Below, in pieces: positions 18,701 through 28,416 of a stretch of 64,000 bases of DNA. The stretch lies in contig CP065366.1 in assembly GCA_023206055.1 (NCBI GenBank), forward strand, positions 434,001 to 498,000, given 5' to 3'. This stretch comes from Vibrio cyclitrophicus (GTDB taxonomy: Bacteria; Pseudomonadota; Gammaproteobacteria; Enterobacterales; Vibrionaceae). The translations under genes were made by a program, and so were the position numbers. The notes beneath the pieces are model-generated. The model saw nothing but the letters and a program-made list of their open reading frames with translations, was not told the origin of the DNA and made no database searches. How positions within the stretch are numbered: position 1 is the first letter of the stretch; each line of letters starts with the position of its first letter.

Positions 18701-19648
18701 GTTCCAGAGTGGAGCGATCAGAAAAACCAAGAACAACTGCTGCAACGTAAAGCGCAAGAAGCACCATTGATCTCTGATTTGGATCGAGAGATCCACGATG
18801 CGATGCCGAACCTGAAGTTAACGTTGAACGACTTTTGGCTGCAAGGTTACAAGGTTGGCAAGGTTGATGTTGAAATGGCTAGGAACGAAGATCGTATTGA
18901 GTGGAACAAAATTCAGGTTCGAAGCGGCGGTAACAAAGCGGATGTCAGTGGCTGGTGGGAGCTGGACGGAGACAAGAGTCATTCCGCGCTAACGGTTGAT
19001 GTTGAGGGTGAAAATAACAGTGAGCTAATGGAACGCTTCGGTATTACTTCCGGTATTCAAAAAGCGCCATTTGCATTGGAAGGTCAACTGAATTGGGATG
19101 GTTCACCTTGGGGAATCAAAATGGATACCCTTGATGGCAACGTTAAAACTAAGTTTGGCAAAGGCATTATCTCAGATGTGAGTGGTGCGGCTCGATTGCT
19201 AGGTTTGTTTAGCTTGGATTCGATCATCCGTAAGATGCAGCTCGACTTCTCTGACGTGTTTGACAAAGGCATGGCATTCAACAGCATCACTGGTACGGGC
19301 GAGATCCAAAACGGTATCTTCCTAACCAACGACCTGAATATGGATGCGGTGGCCGGTGAAATGAAGATCAAAGGTATCGCTAACCTTAATACGCGTCAGG
19401 TCGACGCTGAGGTGAACTTCACCCCAGATATTACCTCGGGTATTCCCGTATTAACGGCCTTTGCGGTAACCCCTCAAACGGCGCTGTACGTATTGGCGGT
19501 GACCACGGTGATTTCGCCAGTGGTTGAAGTCTTTACCCAAGTTAATTACTCGGTGAAAGGGCCATTGGATTCACCAACGGTGAGCGAGCTTTCACGTAGC
19601 TCCGGTGAGTTCCAGCTACCAGATAAGCTGAGAAAATTAGCCGAATAG
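15776..19648 (+). CDS. yhdP: YhdP, AsmA-like intermembrane lipid-transport protein
   Basis: A 1290-residue protein of the YhdP/TIGR02099 family, close to the E. coli length (1266). One N-terminal membrane anchor (about residues 10-30) is followed by a long beta-rich periplasmic body expected to form a hydrophobic groove bridging inner and outer membranes. The C-terminal AsmA-like part contains GIANLNTRQVDAEVNFTP. In E. coli YhdP acts with TamB and YdbH in phospholipid movement to the outer membrane. GTG is used as start codon at 15776, 10 bases after rng, with TGGAA upstream as a weak ribosome site. Confidence 0.93.
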   Translation: MSSSVTLILRACLWLVVTLLVTLAIAVTTLRVALPNLNKYQSEIELWVNQHSGFDFSIQDVGGFWRNTHPSIALQGVKASLPNAENVSFSVERVEVEFDLIQSVVQMRPVVADLVMNQMYLDIRSIDLFAGQDGKDEPKDPGSSKRVIQELDNLLLKTLVDVTAKDSTLLYRTISDEERQLDIETLKWQNSGKHHLAEGVVSIKDANLNSLSVSANFIDGGSLTDMTGEFYVSADSISVKPWLTRYMQAESGIETGTVSLNSWLTLRNSKPVSAYVEVLPSELTWNEDGEHDLMLESGVFKLSPTDDGWQVNGHSLNLRTDDTPWPELDVAFKWNKGPWQLNVSELDITTITPLIKLLPDSEQSTQMINSLAPGGLVSDIRVSMDSGIESLRYSASFSDMAIEQWELVPGFSQVSGSVFGSASEAKASLHVIDDVFPYGDVFQAPLNIKQGQVDIVWQQDENGWKLWSDKITAATPDLQVLGAFRLDFPNDASPYLSFYGEADAYNVGETWRYLPTLALGQDLTDYLSTAIQAGKADTVKLLWHGELAQYPYTNHDGVFQVLVGLENAKFSFDTAWPLITDLQLDLLFENDAMHLDSRSAQLMDVTADRITGRIPYLGEGGHIEIEAKATASGNAVRDYMTSSPLVGSVGAALTALQVSGDVSSEFQLNIPFDSEKEARAWGYADLSGNHVEIEAPPIVLENTTGRIEFDNDVVTANGLAADLLNQGISIDFKGLNDGPGYAVDIDVLGDWDVKPLEPYIGDQWLSRLSGHAQWQSQIDIQLNDIGFTYQLDLQSDLKYLASDYPYPLAKKSLESGSARLQASGNQEAITARLQLPNTKYQAEIDITGDVPELTATNLVLGRGGYKISPVVGHHALIRTDKFNADDWLSVVMEPVKPSTAVLSQMNTPTIPAPSRVTFESKELILGGISWNDVDFSARKNKQAWQMEVSSQEIEGDINYLPPYDLTVSLDRLHLFVPEWSDQKNQEQLLQRKAQEAPLISDLDREIHDAMPNLKLTLNDFWLQGYKVGKVDVEMARNEDRIEWNKIQVRSGGNKADVSGWWELDGDKSHSALTVDVEGENNSELMERFGITSGIQKAPFALEGQLNWDGSPWGIKMDTLDGNVKTKFGKGIISDVSGAARLLGLFSLDSIIRKMQLDFSDVFDKGMAFNSITGTGEIQNGIFLTNDLNMDAVAGEMKIKGIANLNTRQVDAEVNFTPDITSGIPVLTAFAVTPQTALYVLAVTTVISPVVEVFTQVNYSVKGPLDSPTVSELSRSSGEFQLPDKLRKLAE

Positions 19649-19722
19649 GCCTTAGACCCTAGTCAGCGAATATACGGTGAAATGCTGATTTCTGAATCAT
19701 AATGAATGGAGGAGCGATACAC

Positions 19723-20535
19723 ATGGATTGTGTTGGGTTGATTCAAATGACATCTGGCCCTAGTCCTGAATTGAACTTTGAGTACCTTGTTCAAGAGGTA
19801 GCAAAGTGCAAAGAGTCGGGGGCTAAGTGGGTTGTGTGTCCTGAAAACGCGTTAGTCTTTGGCAGTAAAGCCGACTATCACCAGTATGCTGAGCCTCTAA
19901 ATGATGGCCCATTGCAAAAGAAAATCTCTGAGTTAGCAAAGCTTCAGAGAATTTGGATCGTCATTGGTAGTATGCCGATAAGCACAGCTAACGGCGTGAC
20001 GACCACAACCTTGGTGATTGACGATTTTGGCAGTTTAGTGGCTCATTACGACAAGCTACACATGTTTGACGTAGATGTCGCCGATGCCCATAAGTGCTAT
20101 CGAGAGTCGGATATTTTTACTCCGGGCAACCAAGTTGTGACAGCGGAAACGCCTTTTGGTCGCTTAGGTTTGAGTATTTGTTATGATGTGCGCTTTCCAC
20201 ACTTGTATTCAGAGTTACGCAAGCAAGGTGCACAAATCATTGTAGTTCCTGCGGCTTTTACAGCGGTAACGGGTCAAGCGCACTGGGAAGCATTATTAAG
20301 ATGCCGCGCGATTGAAACACAGTCGTGGATTGTCGCGGTAGGTCAAGGTGGAAAACACCCTTGCCAAAGAGAAACATGGGGACACTCAATGGTGGTTGAT
20401 CCATGGGGACAAGTGGTCGCACAGTTAGACCAAGATCCTAAAAGTATGGTGGTTGAGATAGACACATCCAGTTGCGAGTCCATTAGGCAAAATATGCCAA
20501 TTACGCAACACTCTCGATTTACCAATCAATTTTAA
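19723..20535 (+). CDS. Nitrilase/omega-amidase family carbon-nitrogen hydrolase
   Basis: About 270 residues of the CN-hydrolase superfamily, nearest in feel to the Nit1/YbeM group. The catalytic Glu-Lys-Cys triad is visible in [20 protein letters not shown] and [10 protein letters not shown]. The start is set at ATG 19723 (MDCVGLIQM) because a perfect GGAGGA lies 9 bases before it; the earlier in-frame ATG at 19702 would place that site inside the coding region. It sits between yhdP and tldD, as in other vibrios and gammaproteobacteria. Substrate is unknown; Nit1 relatives repair deaminated glutathione. Confidence 0.9.
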   Translation: MDCVGLIQMTSGPSPELNFEYLVQEVAKCKESGAKWVVCPENALVFGSKADYHQYAEPLNDGPLQKKISELAKLQRIWIVIGSMPISTANGVTTTTLVIDDFGSLVAHYDKLHMFDVDVADAHKCYRESDIFTPGNQVVTAETPFGRLGLSICYDVRFPHLYSELRKQGAQIIVVPAAFTAVTGQAHWEALLRCRAIETQSWIVAVGQGGKHPCQRETWGHSMVVDPWGQVVAQLDQDPKSMVVEIDTSSCESIRQNMPITQHSRFTNQF

Positions 20536-20554
20536 TTACAAACAAGAGCCATTT

Positions 20555-22000
20555 ATGAGCATTAATCAAATTGAAGAAGCGCTACTGAACCCGACAGGGC
20601 TTACGGAGCAAAATATCGCAGATACATTGGCGAGCATTGCTACCCGCCAAATTGATTATGCTGATATCTACTTTCAGTCAAGCTGGCACGAATCTTTAGT
20701 GCTAGAAGACAGCATTATTAAAGACGGCTCTTTCAATATCGATTGCGGTGTTGGTGTTCGCGCGGTATCTGGCGAAAAGACCGGTTTTGCTTACTCTGAC
20801 CAAATCCAATTGGATGGCCTTAAGCAGAGCGCGATTGCTGCTCGTGGTATCGCGAAGCAAGGTCAAAACGGCAAGGTTCATGCATTCAAGCGTAACTCGA
20901 ACCAAACTTATTATGATGCAGTTAACCCGCTAGCGAGCTGGGAAAAACAGCAGAAAACAGAATTACTAAAATCATTAGATGCTTACATTCGCACTAAAGA
21001 GCCGATGGTGACTGAAGTATCGGTAAGCCTAAGCGGTGTGCATGAGCAGATGCTGGTTGCTGCGACTGATGGAACTTACGCAGGCGATATTCGTCCGCTT
21101 GTTCGTCTATCAATCAGTGTACTTGCTCAGAAAGGCGATCGCCGTGAGCGTGGTAGTGCTGGTGGTGGTGGCCGTTTTGGTTACGACTTCTTTCTAAGCG
21201 ATGACAAAGGCACTCAAGTTGCTTATCAGTTTGCTGATGAAGCGATTCGTCAAGCGCTTGTTAACCTTGAAGCGGTTGCTGCGCCTGCTGGTGCAATGCC
21301 TGTGGTTCTTGGTTCTGGTTGGCCGGGCGTTCTACTGCACGAAGCGGTAGGTCATGGTCTAGAAGGTGACTTCAACCGTAAAGAGTCGTCAGTATTCTCG
21401 GGTAAAGTTGGCGAGCAAGTTACTTCAAGCCTATGTACGATTGTTGATGATGGTACATTGACTGATCTTCGTGGTTCATTGAACGTGGATGATGAAGGTG
21501 TTAACGGTCAGTACAACACGTTAATCGAAAACGGCATCCTAAAGGGTTACATGCAAGACAAGCTCAATGCTCGTCTAATGGGTGTCGCGCCTACGGGTAA
21601 CGGTCGTCGTGAGTCTTACGCGCATCTTCCAATGCCACGTATGACTAACACCTACATGCTACCGGGTGAACATACTCCTGAAGAGATTATCTCAACGGTT
21701 GAAAGAGGCATCTATGCGCCAAACTTCGGCGGCGGTCAGGTTGATATTACTTCTGGTAAGTTTGTATTCTCGGCTTCTGAAGCGTACATGATTGAAAACG
21801 GTAAGATCACTCACCCAGTGAAGGGTGCAACGCTGATCGGTTCTGGTATCGAAGCGATGCAGCAAGTATCTATGGTTGGTAACGACCTAAGCATCGACCG
21901 CGGTGTGGGTGTGTGTGGTAAGGCTGGCCAAAGCGTGCCAGTCGGTGTTGGTCAACCAACATTGAAACTAGACTCGCTAACGGTTGGTGGTACTGAGTAA
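20555..22000 (+). CDS. tldD: TldD, metalloprotease subunit
   Basis: A 481-residue peptidase U62 family protein, equal in length to E. coli TldD. The zinc-site motif [11 protein letters not shown] begins at residue 262, supplying two His and the catalytic Glu, with further ligands expected downstream. TldD pairs with TldE (PmbA) to form a protease that trims microcin B17 and degrades the CcdA antitoxin in E. coli. pmbA is not in this window. It closes the mreB-tldD block and is followed by a clear terminator. Confidence 0.97.
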   Translation: MSINQIEEALLNPTGLTEQNIADTLASIATRQIDYADIYFQSSWHESLVLEDSIIKDGSFNIDCGVGVRAVSGEKTGFAYSDQIQLDGLKQSAIAARGIAKQGQNGKVHAFKRNSNQTYYDAVNPLASWEKQQKTELLKSLDAYIRTKEPMVTEVSVSLSGVHEQMLVAATDGTYAGDIRPLVRLSISVLAQKGDRRERGSAGGGGRFGYDFFLSDDKGTQVAYQFADEAIRQALVNLEAVAAPAGAMPVVLGSGWPGVLLHEAVGHGLEGDFNRKESSVFSGKVGEQVTSSLCTIVDDGTLTDLRGSLNVDDEGVNGQYNTLIENGILKGYMQDKLNARLMGVAPTGNGRRESYAHLPMPRMTNTYMLPGEHTPEEIISTVERGIYAPNFGGGQVDITSGKFVFSASEAYMIENGKITHPVKGATLIGSGIEAMQQVSMVGNDLSIDRGVGVCGKAGQSVPVGVGQPTLKLDSLTVGGTE

Positions 22001-22053
22001 TTCAGGTCAGCTGCGCGAGTTATTTTCAAAATCCCTCGCTATAAAATAAATTG

Positions 22054-22083
22054 AAAGCGCCTCCAATGTGAGGCGCTTTTTGT
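22054..22083. terminator. Terminator between tldD and the PhoH-like gene
   Basis: Perfect 10-bp stem AAAGCGCCTC (22054-22063) and GAGGCGCTTT (22070-22079) with a 6-base loop and a T run on the plus strand. It lies between convergent genes and mainly serves tldD. Confidence 0.9.
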
Positions 22084-22117
22084 TTTTAGATTACTGATTT
22101 GGTGAGTGTATGAGTCG

Positions 22118-23497
22118 CTACATGTTTTCTTCAGCAAACTCAGCCAGTCGGCTGCGTACCACGCCATTGAGGTGGATATTGGCACTGCCTTCGAAGTTTT
22201 TAAAACGTTCAACCATGTAGGTTAAGCCCGAGGTGACAGGGGTTAGGTAGGAAGAATCTATCTGCGCTAGGTTTCCTGAGCAGACGATCTTAGTGCCTTC
22301 ACCACAACGGGTGATGATGGTTTTGATTTGTGATGCGGTGAGGTTCTGACACTCATCGAGAAGCACAAAGGCATTTTGGATTGAACGGCCACGCATAAAG
22401 TTTATCGATTTGAACTGGATGTTGGCTTTATCACAGATGTATTTCATTGACCCTTCGGTGCAATGGTCATTCTTGTGCAGCGCTTCGAGTGTATCGGTTA
22501 CCGCGGCCAGCCAAGGTAGCATCTTCTCTTCTTCGGTACCTGGGAGGAAGCCAATCGACTCACCAATGTCTGGCGTGTTTCGGGTTACGATGATCTTATC
22601 GAACTGCTTACGTTCAATGGTTTGTTCAAGGGCAGCGGCCATGGCTAATAGTGTCTTACCACTACCTGCCGCACCAGTGAGGATTACAAGGTCAATATCC
22701 GGGTCGAGTAGGGCATCTATCGCCATGCCTTGATAGACGTTCTTTGGTGTGATGTCCCATGCTCTGCGATTCATCAGCCTTTCTCGGCTGAGGTCTCTCA
22801 GGGTAATGCTTTCCGGCTCAATCTCCTCAACTCGAGCAGCAAAGTCACTTTCTTCATCAATCACATATTGGTTGAGGAAGGTTGGCTCGAACGGCGCTCT
22901 TGCTAAGGTATGCAGCGTCTTACCGCCTAGGCTTCTGCTCTCGACATTATCGATACCATCCCAAAACGATCCTTCCAGTTGTTGGAAGCCTTTGGTGAGG
23001 TATTGGATATCATCAATCAGTTGGTCGGTTTGATAGTCTTCAACAAAACGGACACCGGCGCCTTTAGCTCGCAAACGCATGTTGATGTCTTTGGTGATCA
23101 GAACCACTTCGCGTGGCGCGCGTTTATTTTGAAGATAGAGGACTGCGTTGAGGATTCGGTTATCGCCTGCCTTGTCATCAGCGAAGGCTTTGATGCTTTC
23201 TTGAAGTTCGTAATCTGCGAGTATTGAAATACTACCAGAGGCGTTAATGTCTTTAGAAAATGGAATGCCTTCCGATATTTGGTCTGGTGTTGCTTCCCTG
23301 AATAGGTCTTCGAGCGTTCGAATCGCAATTCTCGCATCTCGAGCAACGTCTCTTTTACTGTCTTTGATTCTGTCGAGTTCTTCTAGCACTGTCATGGGGA
23401 TAACGACATCGTGCTCTTGGAAAGAAAATATAGCGAAGGGTTCGTGAAGTAGGATATTGGTGTCTAAAACAAATAGCTTCCGGTTGGTCTCGCCCAT
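22118..23497 (-). CDS. PIN-PhoH family ATPase/ribonuclease (YlaK-type)
   Basis: A 459-residue two-domain protein. An N-terminal PIN nuclease domain (about residues 5-140, LFVLDTNILLHEPFAIF and IPMTVLEELDRIK) is joined to a C-terminal PhoH ATPase domain with Walker A GAAGSGKT and Walker B FVLLDECQN. PIN-PhoH proteins are RNA helicase/nucleases. On the minus strand AAGGAG lies 5 bases before the ATG at 23497, so the start is placed there; the earlier ATG at 23536 would add 13 residues. It is monocistronic and divergent from rapA. Confidence 0.93.
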   Translation of the reverse strand: MGETNRKLFVLDTNILLHEPFAIFSFQEHDVVIPMTVLEELDRIKDSKRDVARDARIAIRTLEDLFREATPDQISEGIPFSKDINASGSISILADYELQESIKAFADDKAGDNRILNAVLYLQNKRAPREVVLITKDINMRLRAKGAGVRFVEDYQTDQLIDDIQYLTKGFQQLEGSFWDGIDNVESRSLGGKTLHTLARAPFEPTFLNQYVIDEESDFAARVEEIEPESITLRDLSRERLMNRRAWDITPKNVYQGMAIDALLDPDIDLVILTGAAGSGKTLLAMAAALEQTIERKQFDKIIVTRNTPDIGESIGFLPGTEEEKMLPWLAAVTDTLEALHKNDHCTEGSMKYICDKANIQFKSINFMRGRSIQNAFVLLDECQNLTASQIKTIITRCGEGTKIVCSGNLAQIDSSYLTPVTSGLTYMVERFKNFEGSANIHLNGVVRSRLAEFAEENM

Positions 23498-23758
23498 AGC
23501 ATCTCCTTGCCGACGTGCGGCTTGCTTTGCATTCATTGAACGTAGATAAAGCTCATATAAAGATTAGTAGCTCATTCTGGTGATAGTCAACTACTTACCT
23601 AAACTTCATCTAGAGGAATATCGACATATCGTTGTGAGTGAATATGGCGTGTTCATTTAAGAGCAGCAATCTGCTACCTATAGATTAACCATGATTTTTT
23701 GACAGTTTGATTGCATTGGCGAAAACAGAAAAAAAGTGTGAAATCATCGCCTTTAGGC

Positions 23759-23772
23759 GTGACCTAAATCAC
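23759..23772. promoter_or_regulatory. CRP-like site in the PhoH-like/rapA intergenic region
   Basis: GTGACCTAAATCAC matches the GTGA-N6-TCAC core of CRP sites, and the right half extends to TCACA. It lies in the 465-base gap between the divergent genes, 190 bases before rapA and 262 before the PhoH-like start. I see no good -10/-35 pair or other gene in this gap. Confidence 0.4.
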
Positions 23773-23962
23773 AGCATCGAGTAATATTAGCGACCTTTTT
23801 CTGCACCATTTTCTTGAGATATTTATTATCGAGAGCGCACTTAAAAAGTGGCTGCAAACTAGGCATTTTTGGCTATATTTTTAATGCAGGAGCGATAACG
23901 CTCTTGTTTAAATTGCAGTTCAAATGACCAAATTCCAACTATAAGATTGAGGTAGTCGATTC

Positions 23963-26872
23963 ATGACATTTGCTTTGGGGCAACGCTGGATAAGCGATAC
24001 GGAGAGCGATTTAGGTTTAGGTACCGTTGTAGCAATGGATGCTCGAACAGTGACACTAATGTTTGCAGCATCAGAAGAAAACCGTGTCTATGCACGTACT
24101 GATGCTCCCGTAACCCGAGTAACGTTTAATGTCGGCGACGTCATCGAGTGCCAAGAGGGTTGGTCTTTATCGGTTGAGCAAGTGATCGAAGATAAAGGCA
24201 TTCTGACTTACATGGGTACTCGTGAAGATACTCAGGAAGCGGATGTGGCTCTACGAGAAATCTTCTTAAGTAACCAAATTCGTTTTAATAAACCGCAAGA
24301 TAAATTGTATGCAGGTCAAATTGATCGCATGGATAACTTTGTCTTGCGTTACCGTGCTTTAAGCAACCAATATCAACAGCATAAAAGCCCAATGCGCGGC
24401 CTGTGTGGTATGCGTGCTGGCTTGATTCCTCATCAGTTGTACATTGCTCATGAAGTGGGTCGTCGTCACGCTCCGCGCGTTTTACTAGCTGATGAAGTTG
24501 GCCTAGGTAAAACCATTGAAGCAGGCATGATCATTCACCAACAGGTGTTGTCTGGCCGTGCTGAACGTATTCTGATTGTGGTGCCTGAAACTCTGCAACA
24601 CCAATGGTTAGTAGAGATGATGCGCCGTTTCAATCTGCACTTCTCTATCTTTGACGAAGAGCGTTGTATTGAAGCCTTTGCAGAGTCAGATAACCCATTC
24701 GATACACAACAATATGTTCTGTGTTCTTTGGATTTCCTACGTAAGAGCCGCAAGCGCTACGAACAAGCCCTTGAAGGCGAGTGGGACTTGTTGGTTGTCG
24801 ATGAAGCGCACCACCTTGAGTGGAGCCAAGATAAGCCAAGCCGTGAATATCAAGTGGTTGAAGGCCTCTCTGAAAACACCTCTGGCGTACTGCTACTGAC
24901 AGCGACCCCTGAACAGCTTGGTCGTGAGAGCCACTTTGCGCGTCTGCGTCTGCTTGATCCTGATCGCTTCTACGATTACGAAGCATTCGTTGAAGAAGAA
25001 GACCAATATGCACCGGTTGCTGATGCGGTAACGGCATTGTTCTCCGGCGTGAAGCTTGAAAACAGCGCGAAGAACCAGATTACAGAGCTACTTTCTGAGC
25101 AAGATGTAGAGCCTTTGTTCCGCATCATTGAAGGTGATAGTAGCGAAGAAGAGCAAGCGTTAGCTCGTCAAGAATTGATTGATAACCTTATGGATCGCCA
25201 TGGTACAGGTCGTGTTCTATTCAGAAACACACGTGCTGCAATCAAAGGCTTCCCTAAGCGTAATGTAAACCTGCTGCCGATGGAAATTCCAACGCAGTAC
25301 ACAACGTCGATGCGCGTATCTGGCATGATCGGCGGCAAGATGGCTCCTGAAGCTCGTGCGATGAAGATGCTGTACCCAGAAGAGATCTTCCAAGAGTTTG
25401 AAGGTGAAGACTCAAGCTGGTGGCAGTTCGATTCACGCGTTAACTGGTTGATTGAAAAGATCCAAGACAAGCGCAGCGAAAAGATCCTAGTGATCGCTTC
25501 GCGTGCGAGTACAGCTCTTCAATTAGAGCAAGCACTGCGTGAGCGTGAAGGCGTGCGTGCAACGGTATTCCACGAAGGCATGTCGATTCTAGAGCGAGAT
25601 AAAGCTGCGGCTTACTTTGCTCAAGAAGAGGGCGGTGCTCAGGTGCTTATCTGTAGTGAAATCGGCTCTGAAGGTCGCAACTTCCAGTTCGCTAACCAAC
25701 TTGTGATGTTCGATCTACCGTTCAACCCAGACTTGCTTGAGCAACGTATTGGTCGTTTGGACCGTATCGGTCAGCTTCGAGATATCGACATTCATGTTCC
25801 TTACCTAAAAGGTACATCACAAGCGATTCTAGCGCGTTGGTTCGATGAAGGTTTGAATGCGTTTGCAGAGACTTGCCCAACCGGTCGCACGGTTTACGAT
25901 AAGTATTCTGATGTACTGATCGAGATGCTGGCTTCTGGTAACACAGAGCAATTGGATGAAGTGATTGAAGAGTCAGCGAAGCTAAACCAAAGCCTGAAAT
26001 CAGATCTAGAAAAGGGCCGAGATCGCCTACTAGAAATGCATTCAAATGGCGGCGACAAAGCGCATGAGATTGCCGAAAAGATTGCGTCGACTGACGGCGA
26101 TACTAACCTAGTAACGTTTGCACTGAGCCTGTTCGACACGATTGGTTTGAACCAAGACGACAAAGGTGAAAATGCACTGGTTGTAACACCGTCTGAGCAC
26201 ATGATGGTGCCAAGCTACCCTGGCTTACCTTATGAAGGTGCAACGATCACGTTTGACCGTGAAACAGCGCTTTCTCGTGAAGACATGAACTTCATTAGCT
26301 GGGAACACCCAATGATTCAGGGCGGTATTGATCTGCTACTGAGTGAAGGTGTTGGTGCATCAGCGGTATCGCTATTGAAAAACAAAGCGCTGCCAGTCGG
26401 TACAATTCTACTTGAGTTGGTTTACCTTGTGGATGCGCAAGCGCCGAAACGTAGCGGTATCAGCCAGTTCTTACCTAAGACGCCAATTCGTTTAATGATG
26501 GACGGCCGTGGTAATGACTTGTCAGCTCAGGTTGAGTTCGATAGCTTTAACCGTCAATTAAGCCCGGTAAACCGTCACTTAGCAAGCAAGCTAGTGAACT
26601 CGGTACAAGGTGAGATTCACAAGCTAATTGAAGCCGGTGAGACGCACGTGATTCCTAAAGTGGAAGAAGTGCGTGAACAGGCTCAACGAGACATGCAGAC
26701 TAACCTGAACGGTGAATTAGAGCGTCTACAAGCGCTTAAAGCCGTGAACCCTAATATTCGTGATGAAGAGCTAGAGGTTATCGAAGCTCAAATCAATGAA
26801 CTGACAGGTTATATCAGCAAAGCTCAAGTTCAATTAGATTCACTACGTTTGATTGTGGTTTCTCACAACTAG
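23963..26872 (+). CDS. rapA: RapA (HepA), RNA polymerase-associated ATPase
   Basis: A 969-residue Swi2/Snf2-type ATPase (968 in E. coli) that binds RNA polymerase and recycles it after transcription. The N-terminal Tudor-like domains come first ([18 protein letters not shown]). Helicase motif I DEVGLGKT is near residue 177, DEAH near residue 279 and motif [13 protein letters not shown] near residue 595. The C-terminal RapA-specific domain ends in a coiled coil. The position near rluA is the same association seen in E. coli, though here an NRAMP-like gene is inserted between them. Confidence 0.98.
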   Translation: MTFALGQRWISDTESDLGLGTVVAMDARTVTLMFAASEENRVYARTDAPVTRVTFNVGDVIECQEGWSLSVEQVIEDKGILTYMGTREDTQEADVALREIFLSNQIRFNKPQDKLYAGQIDRMDNFVLRYRALSNQYQQHKSPMRGLCGMRAGLIPHQLYIAHEVGRRHAPRVLLADEVGLGKTIEAGMIIHQQVLSGRAERILIVVPETLQHQWLVEMMRRFNLHFSIFDEERCIEAFAESDNPFDTQQYVLCSLDFLRKSRKRYEQALEGEWDLLVVDEAHHLEWSQDKPSREYQVVEGLSENTSGVLLLTATPEQLGRESHFARLRLLDPDRFYDYEAFVEEEDQYAPVADAVTALFSGVKLENSAKNQITELLSEQDVEPLFRIIEGDSSEEEQALARQELIDNLMDRHGTGRVLFRNTRAAIKGFPKRNVNLLPMEIPTQYTTSMRVSGMIGGKMAPEARAMKMLYPEEIFQEFEGEDSSWWQFDSRVNWLIEKIQDKRSEKILVIASRASTALQLEQALREREGVRATVFHEGMSILERDKAAAYFAQEEGGAQVLICSEIGSEGRNFQFANQLVMFDLPFNPDLLEQRIGRLDRIGQLRDIDIHVPYLKGTSQAILARWFDEGLNAFAETCPTGRTVYDKYSDVLIEMLASGNTEQLDEVIEESAKLNQSLKSDLEKGRDRLLEMHSNGGDKAHEIAEKIASTDGDTNLVTFALSLFDTIGLNQDDKGENALVVTPSEHMMVPSYPGLPYEGATITFDRETALSREDMNFISWEHPMIQGGIDLLLSEGVGASAVSLLKNKALPVGTILLELVYLVDAQAPKRSGISQFLPKTPIRLMMDGRGNDLSAQVEFDSFNRQLSPVNRHLASKLVNSVQGEIHKLIEAGETHVIPKVEEVREQAQRDMQTNLNGELERLQALKAVNPNIRDEELEVIEAQINELTGYISKAQVQLDSLRLIVVSHN

Positions 26873-26896
26873 TTTTGAATTAGTAAATGCTTTAAC

Positions 26897-26930
26897 AAAA
26901 GAAGGCCTTCATGATGAAGGCCTTCTTTTT
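26897..26930. terminator. Bidirectional terminator between rapA and the NRAMP-like gene
   Basis: AAAAGAAGGCCTTC and its complement around a 5-base loop: 10-bp GC-rich arms at 26901-26910 and 26916-26925, with A tract before and T tract after. The genes on either side converge on it. Confidence 0.93.
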
Positions 26931-26982
26931 ATCTAGCGTTTGAAAGCTGTATCGGTTGTTGAGAGATGTTCTGGCAAAGGAA

Positions 26983-28263
26983 TTACATTAACCATTTCCA
27001 CCAAATAAATACGGCTAAGAAGCCAAATAGGTAAGCCAGACCTGCCACAGACAACCATTTTAGCTTAGTGCCAATCGCCAGCGCTTTTGGAAGCTTTGTT
27101 TTACTTACTAAGATGAAGTTAAGCAATGCGAAGAATGGCGTGGTCGCAAACGCTAGCACCATCGCAAAATCAAGCATTGGCATCAGTGCTGCACTGAAGA
27201 ACATCACGATGGAAAGTGCTGCGAGAGAGACGATGACGATCCAACCCTGTAGCATTTTTGGGCTGCTTTCTTTTTTAAGCAATAGACGTTGTGACTCAGC
27301 AAGCACGCGTGAATAACCGTCGATAACGGTAATGGTGCTGCCAAAAATACAGAAGAAGGCGATCAGAGCGATTAATGGACGAGACCATTCACCAATTGTA
27401 GAAGCGTAGATACCGACCAATTGATGGGTGAAGCCAACACCAGAGCGAGACAGTTCAACACCAGTTCCGTGAAGTACCAGTGCACCTAAAGCAACGAATA
27501 CCAGAGCAAGCAACGCTGTGCCAATGTAGCCTACATTGAAATCGAACAGTGCTGATTGAGCGGTCACCTCTTGTTTCTCTTTTTGGCTTTTTAGCCACAT
27601 AGAGGTGATGCTTGAGATCTCGATAGGAGCTGGCATCCAACCCATGGTTACCACGATAAAGCCGATAGCAGCCAATGACCAAGGCGACGGTGGAACAAAA
27701 GCAGCATCAGGTTCGACTGGAGAGCCAATAGCAATCGCAACAGCAGCCAAGGTTGTGATGGTCAAGATCGCCATGATCGCTTTAGATAGTGTATCGAGAG
27801 CACGATAATGGCCAGCAAACAGAATGATCAAACAGGTCGCTAAAACGATCATGCACAATGTGCTGGTAGCCAAATCAAAAGGAATAAAGTAGCTAAGCAA
27901 GCTTGCACTGAATAACAGTAAGGCTGCGGTATTCACAACGGCCGAAATAGCACTCAAAATAGAAAAGATCACAAGGTAAGGACGACCTAAGTTAGAGTAA
28001 CCTTCCACCAAGCTTTGACCCGTTCCCAATGTATATTGGATGCCGGCTTTAAAGAACGGGTACTTAAATAGGTTCACTAGGATAATAAGAGCGGCAAGTT
28101 GCCAGCCATATATCGCCCCAGCTTTAGTAGATGCAACTAAATGTGAACCTCCCACAGCAGCTGCAGCCATCATGATACCTGGGCCAAGAGACTTAATTAA
28201 CGTTGATAGGGGAGCAGAGGTTTGTGCTTTTGTTGTTGTGGTTTTAACCGTACTTTCCATCAT
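26983..28263 (-). CDS. NRAMP-family-like membrane transporter, non-canonical motifs
   Basis: A 426-residue polytopic membrane protein with about eleven hydrophobic segments. The GPGIMMAAAAVGGSH region aligns in position with NRAMP helix 1, and MGWMPAPIEIS with helix 6. The DPGN metal-binding motif of helix 1 and the MPH motif of helix 6, both hallmarks of Mn/Fe transport, are absent, so the substrate cannot be assumed to be a divalent metal. A second ATG three bases in is equally well placed after an AAAGGA site. It stands alone between convergent rapA and divergent rluA. Confidence 0.8.
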   Translation of the reverse strand: MMESTVKTTTTKAQTSAPLSTLIKSLGPGIMMAAAAVGGSHLVASTKAGAIYGWQLAALIILVNLFKYPFFKAGIQYTLGTGQSLVEGYSNLGRPYLVIFSILSAISAVVNTAALLLFSASLLSYFIPFDLATSTLCMIVLATCLIILFAGHYRALDTLSKAIMAILTITTLAAVAIAIGSPVEPDAAFVPPSPWSLAAIGFIVVTMGWMPAPIEISSITSMWLKSQKEKQEVTAQSALFDFNVGYIGTALLALVFVALGALVLHGTGVELSRSGVGFTHQLVGIYASTIGEWSRPLIALIAFFCIFGSTITVIDGYSRVLAESQRLLLKKESSPKMLQGWIVIVSLAALSIVMFFSAALMPMLDFAMVLAFATTPFFALLNFILVSKTKLPKALAIGTKLKWLSVAGLAYLFGFLAVFIWWKWLM

Positions 28264-28416
28264 TTTTCCTTTGATGCTGACTTCTTATTTTCCGTTCCCC
28301 TATCAATACCATGTTTTGTAAGGTCGTCAACTTTTATGTACAAAAAAGACTTAAATTGTATTTTTTAATAAACAACTTGACCATAAATTATTATTTAACA
28401 GTAACTAGAGGCTAGA

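Noticed and set aside
24645..25037. Antisense ORF (130 codons) in rapA
   Set aside because: It is a mirror of well-conserved helicase codons; the composition is low-complexity and no independent support exists.
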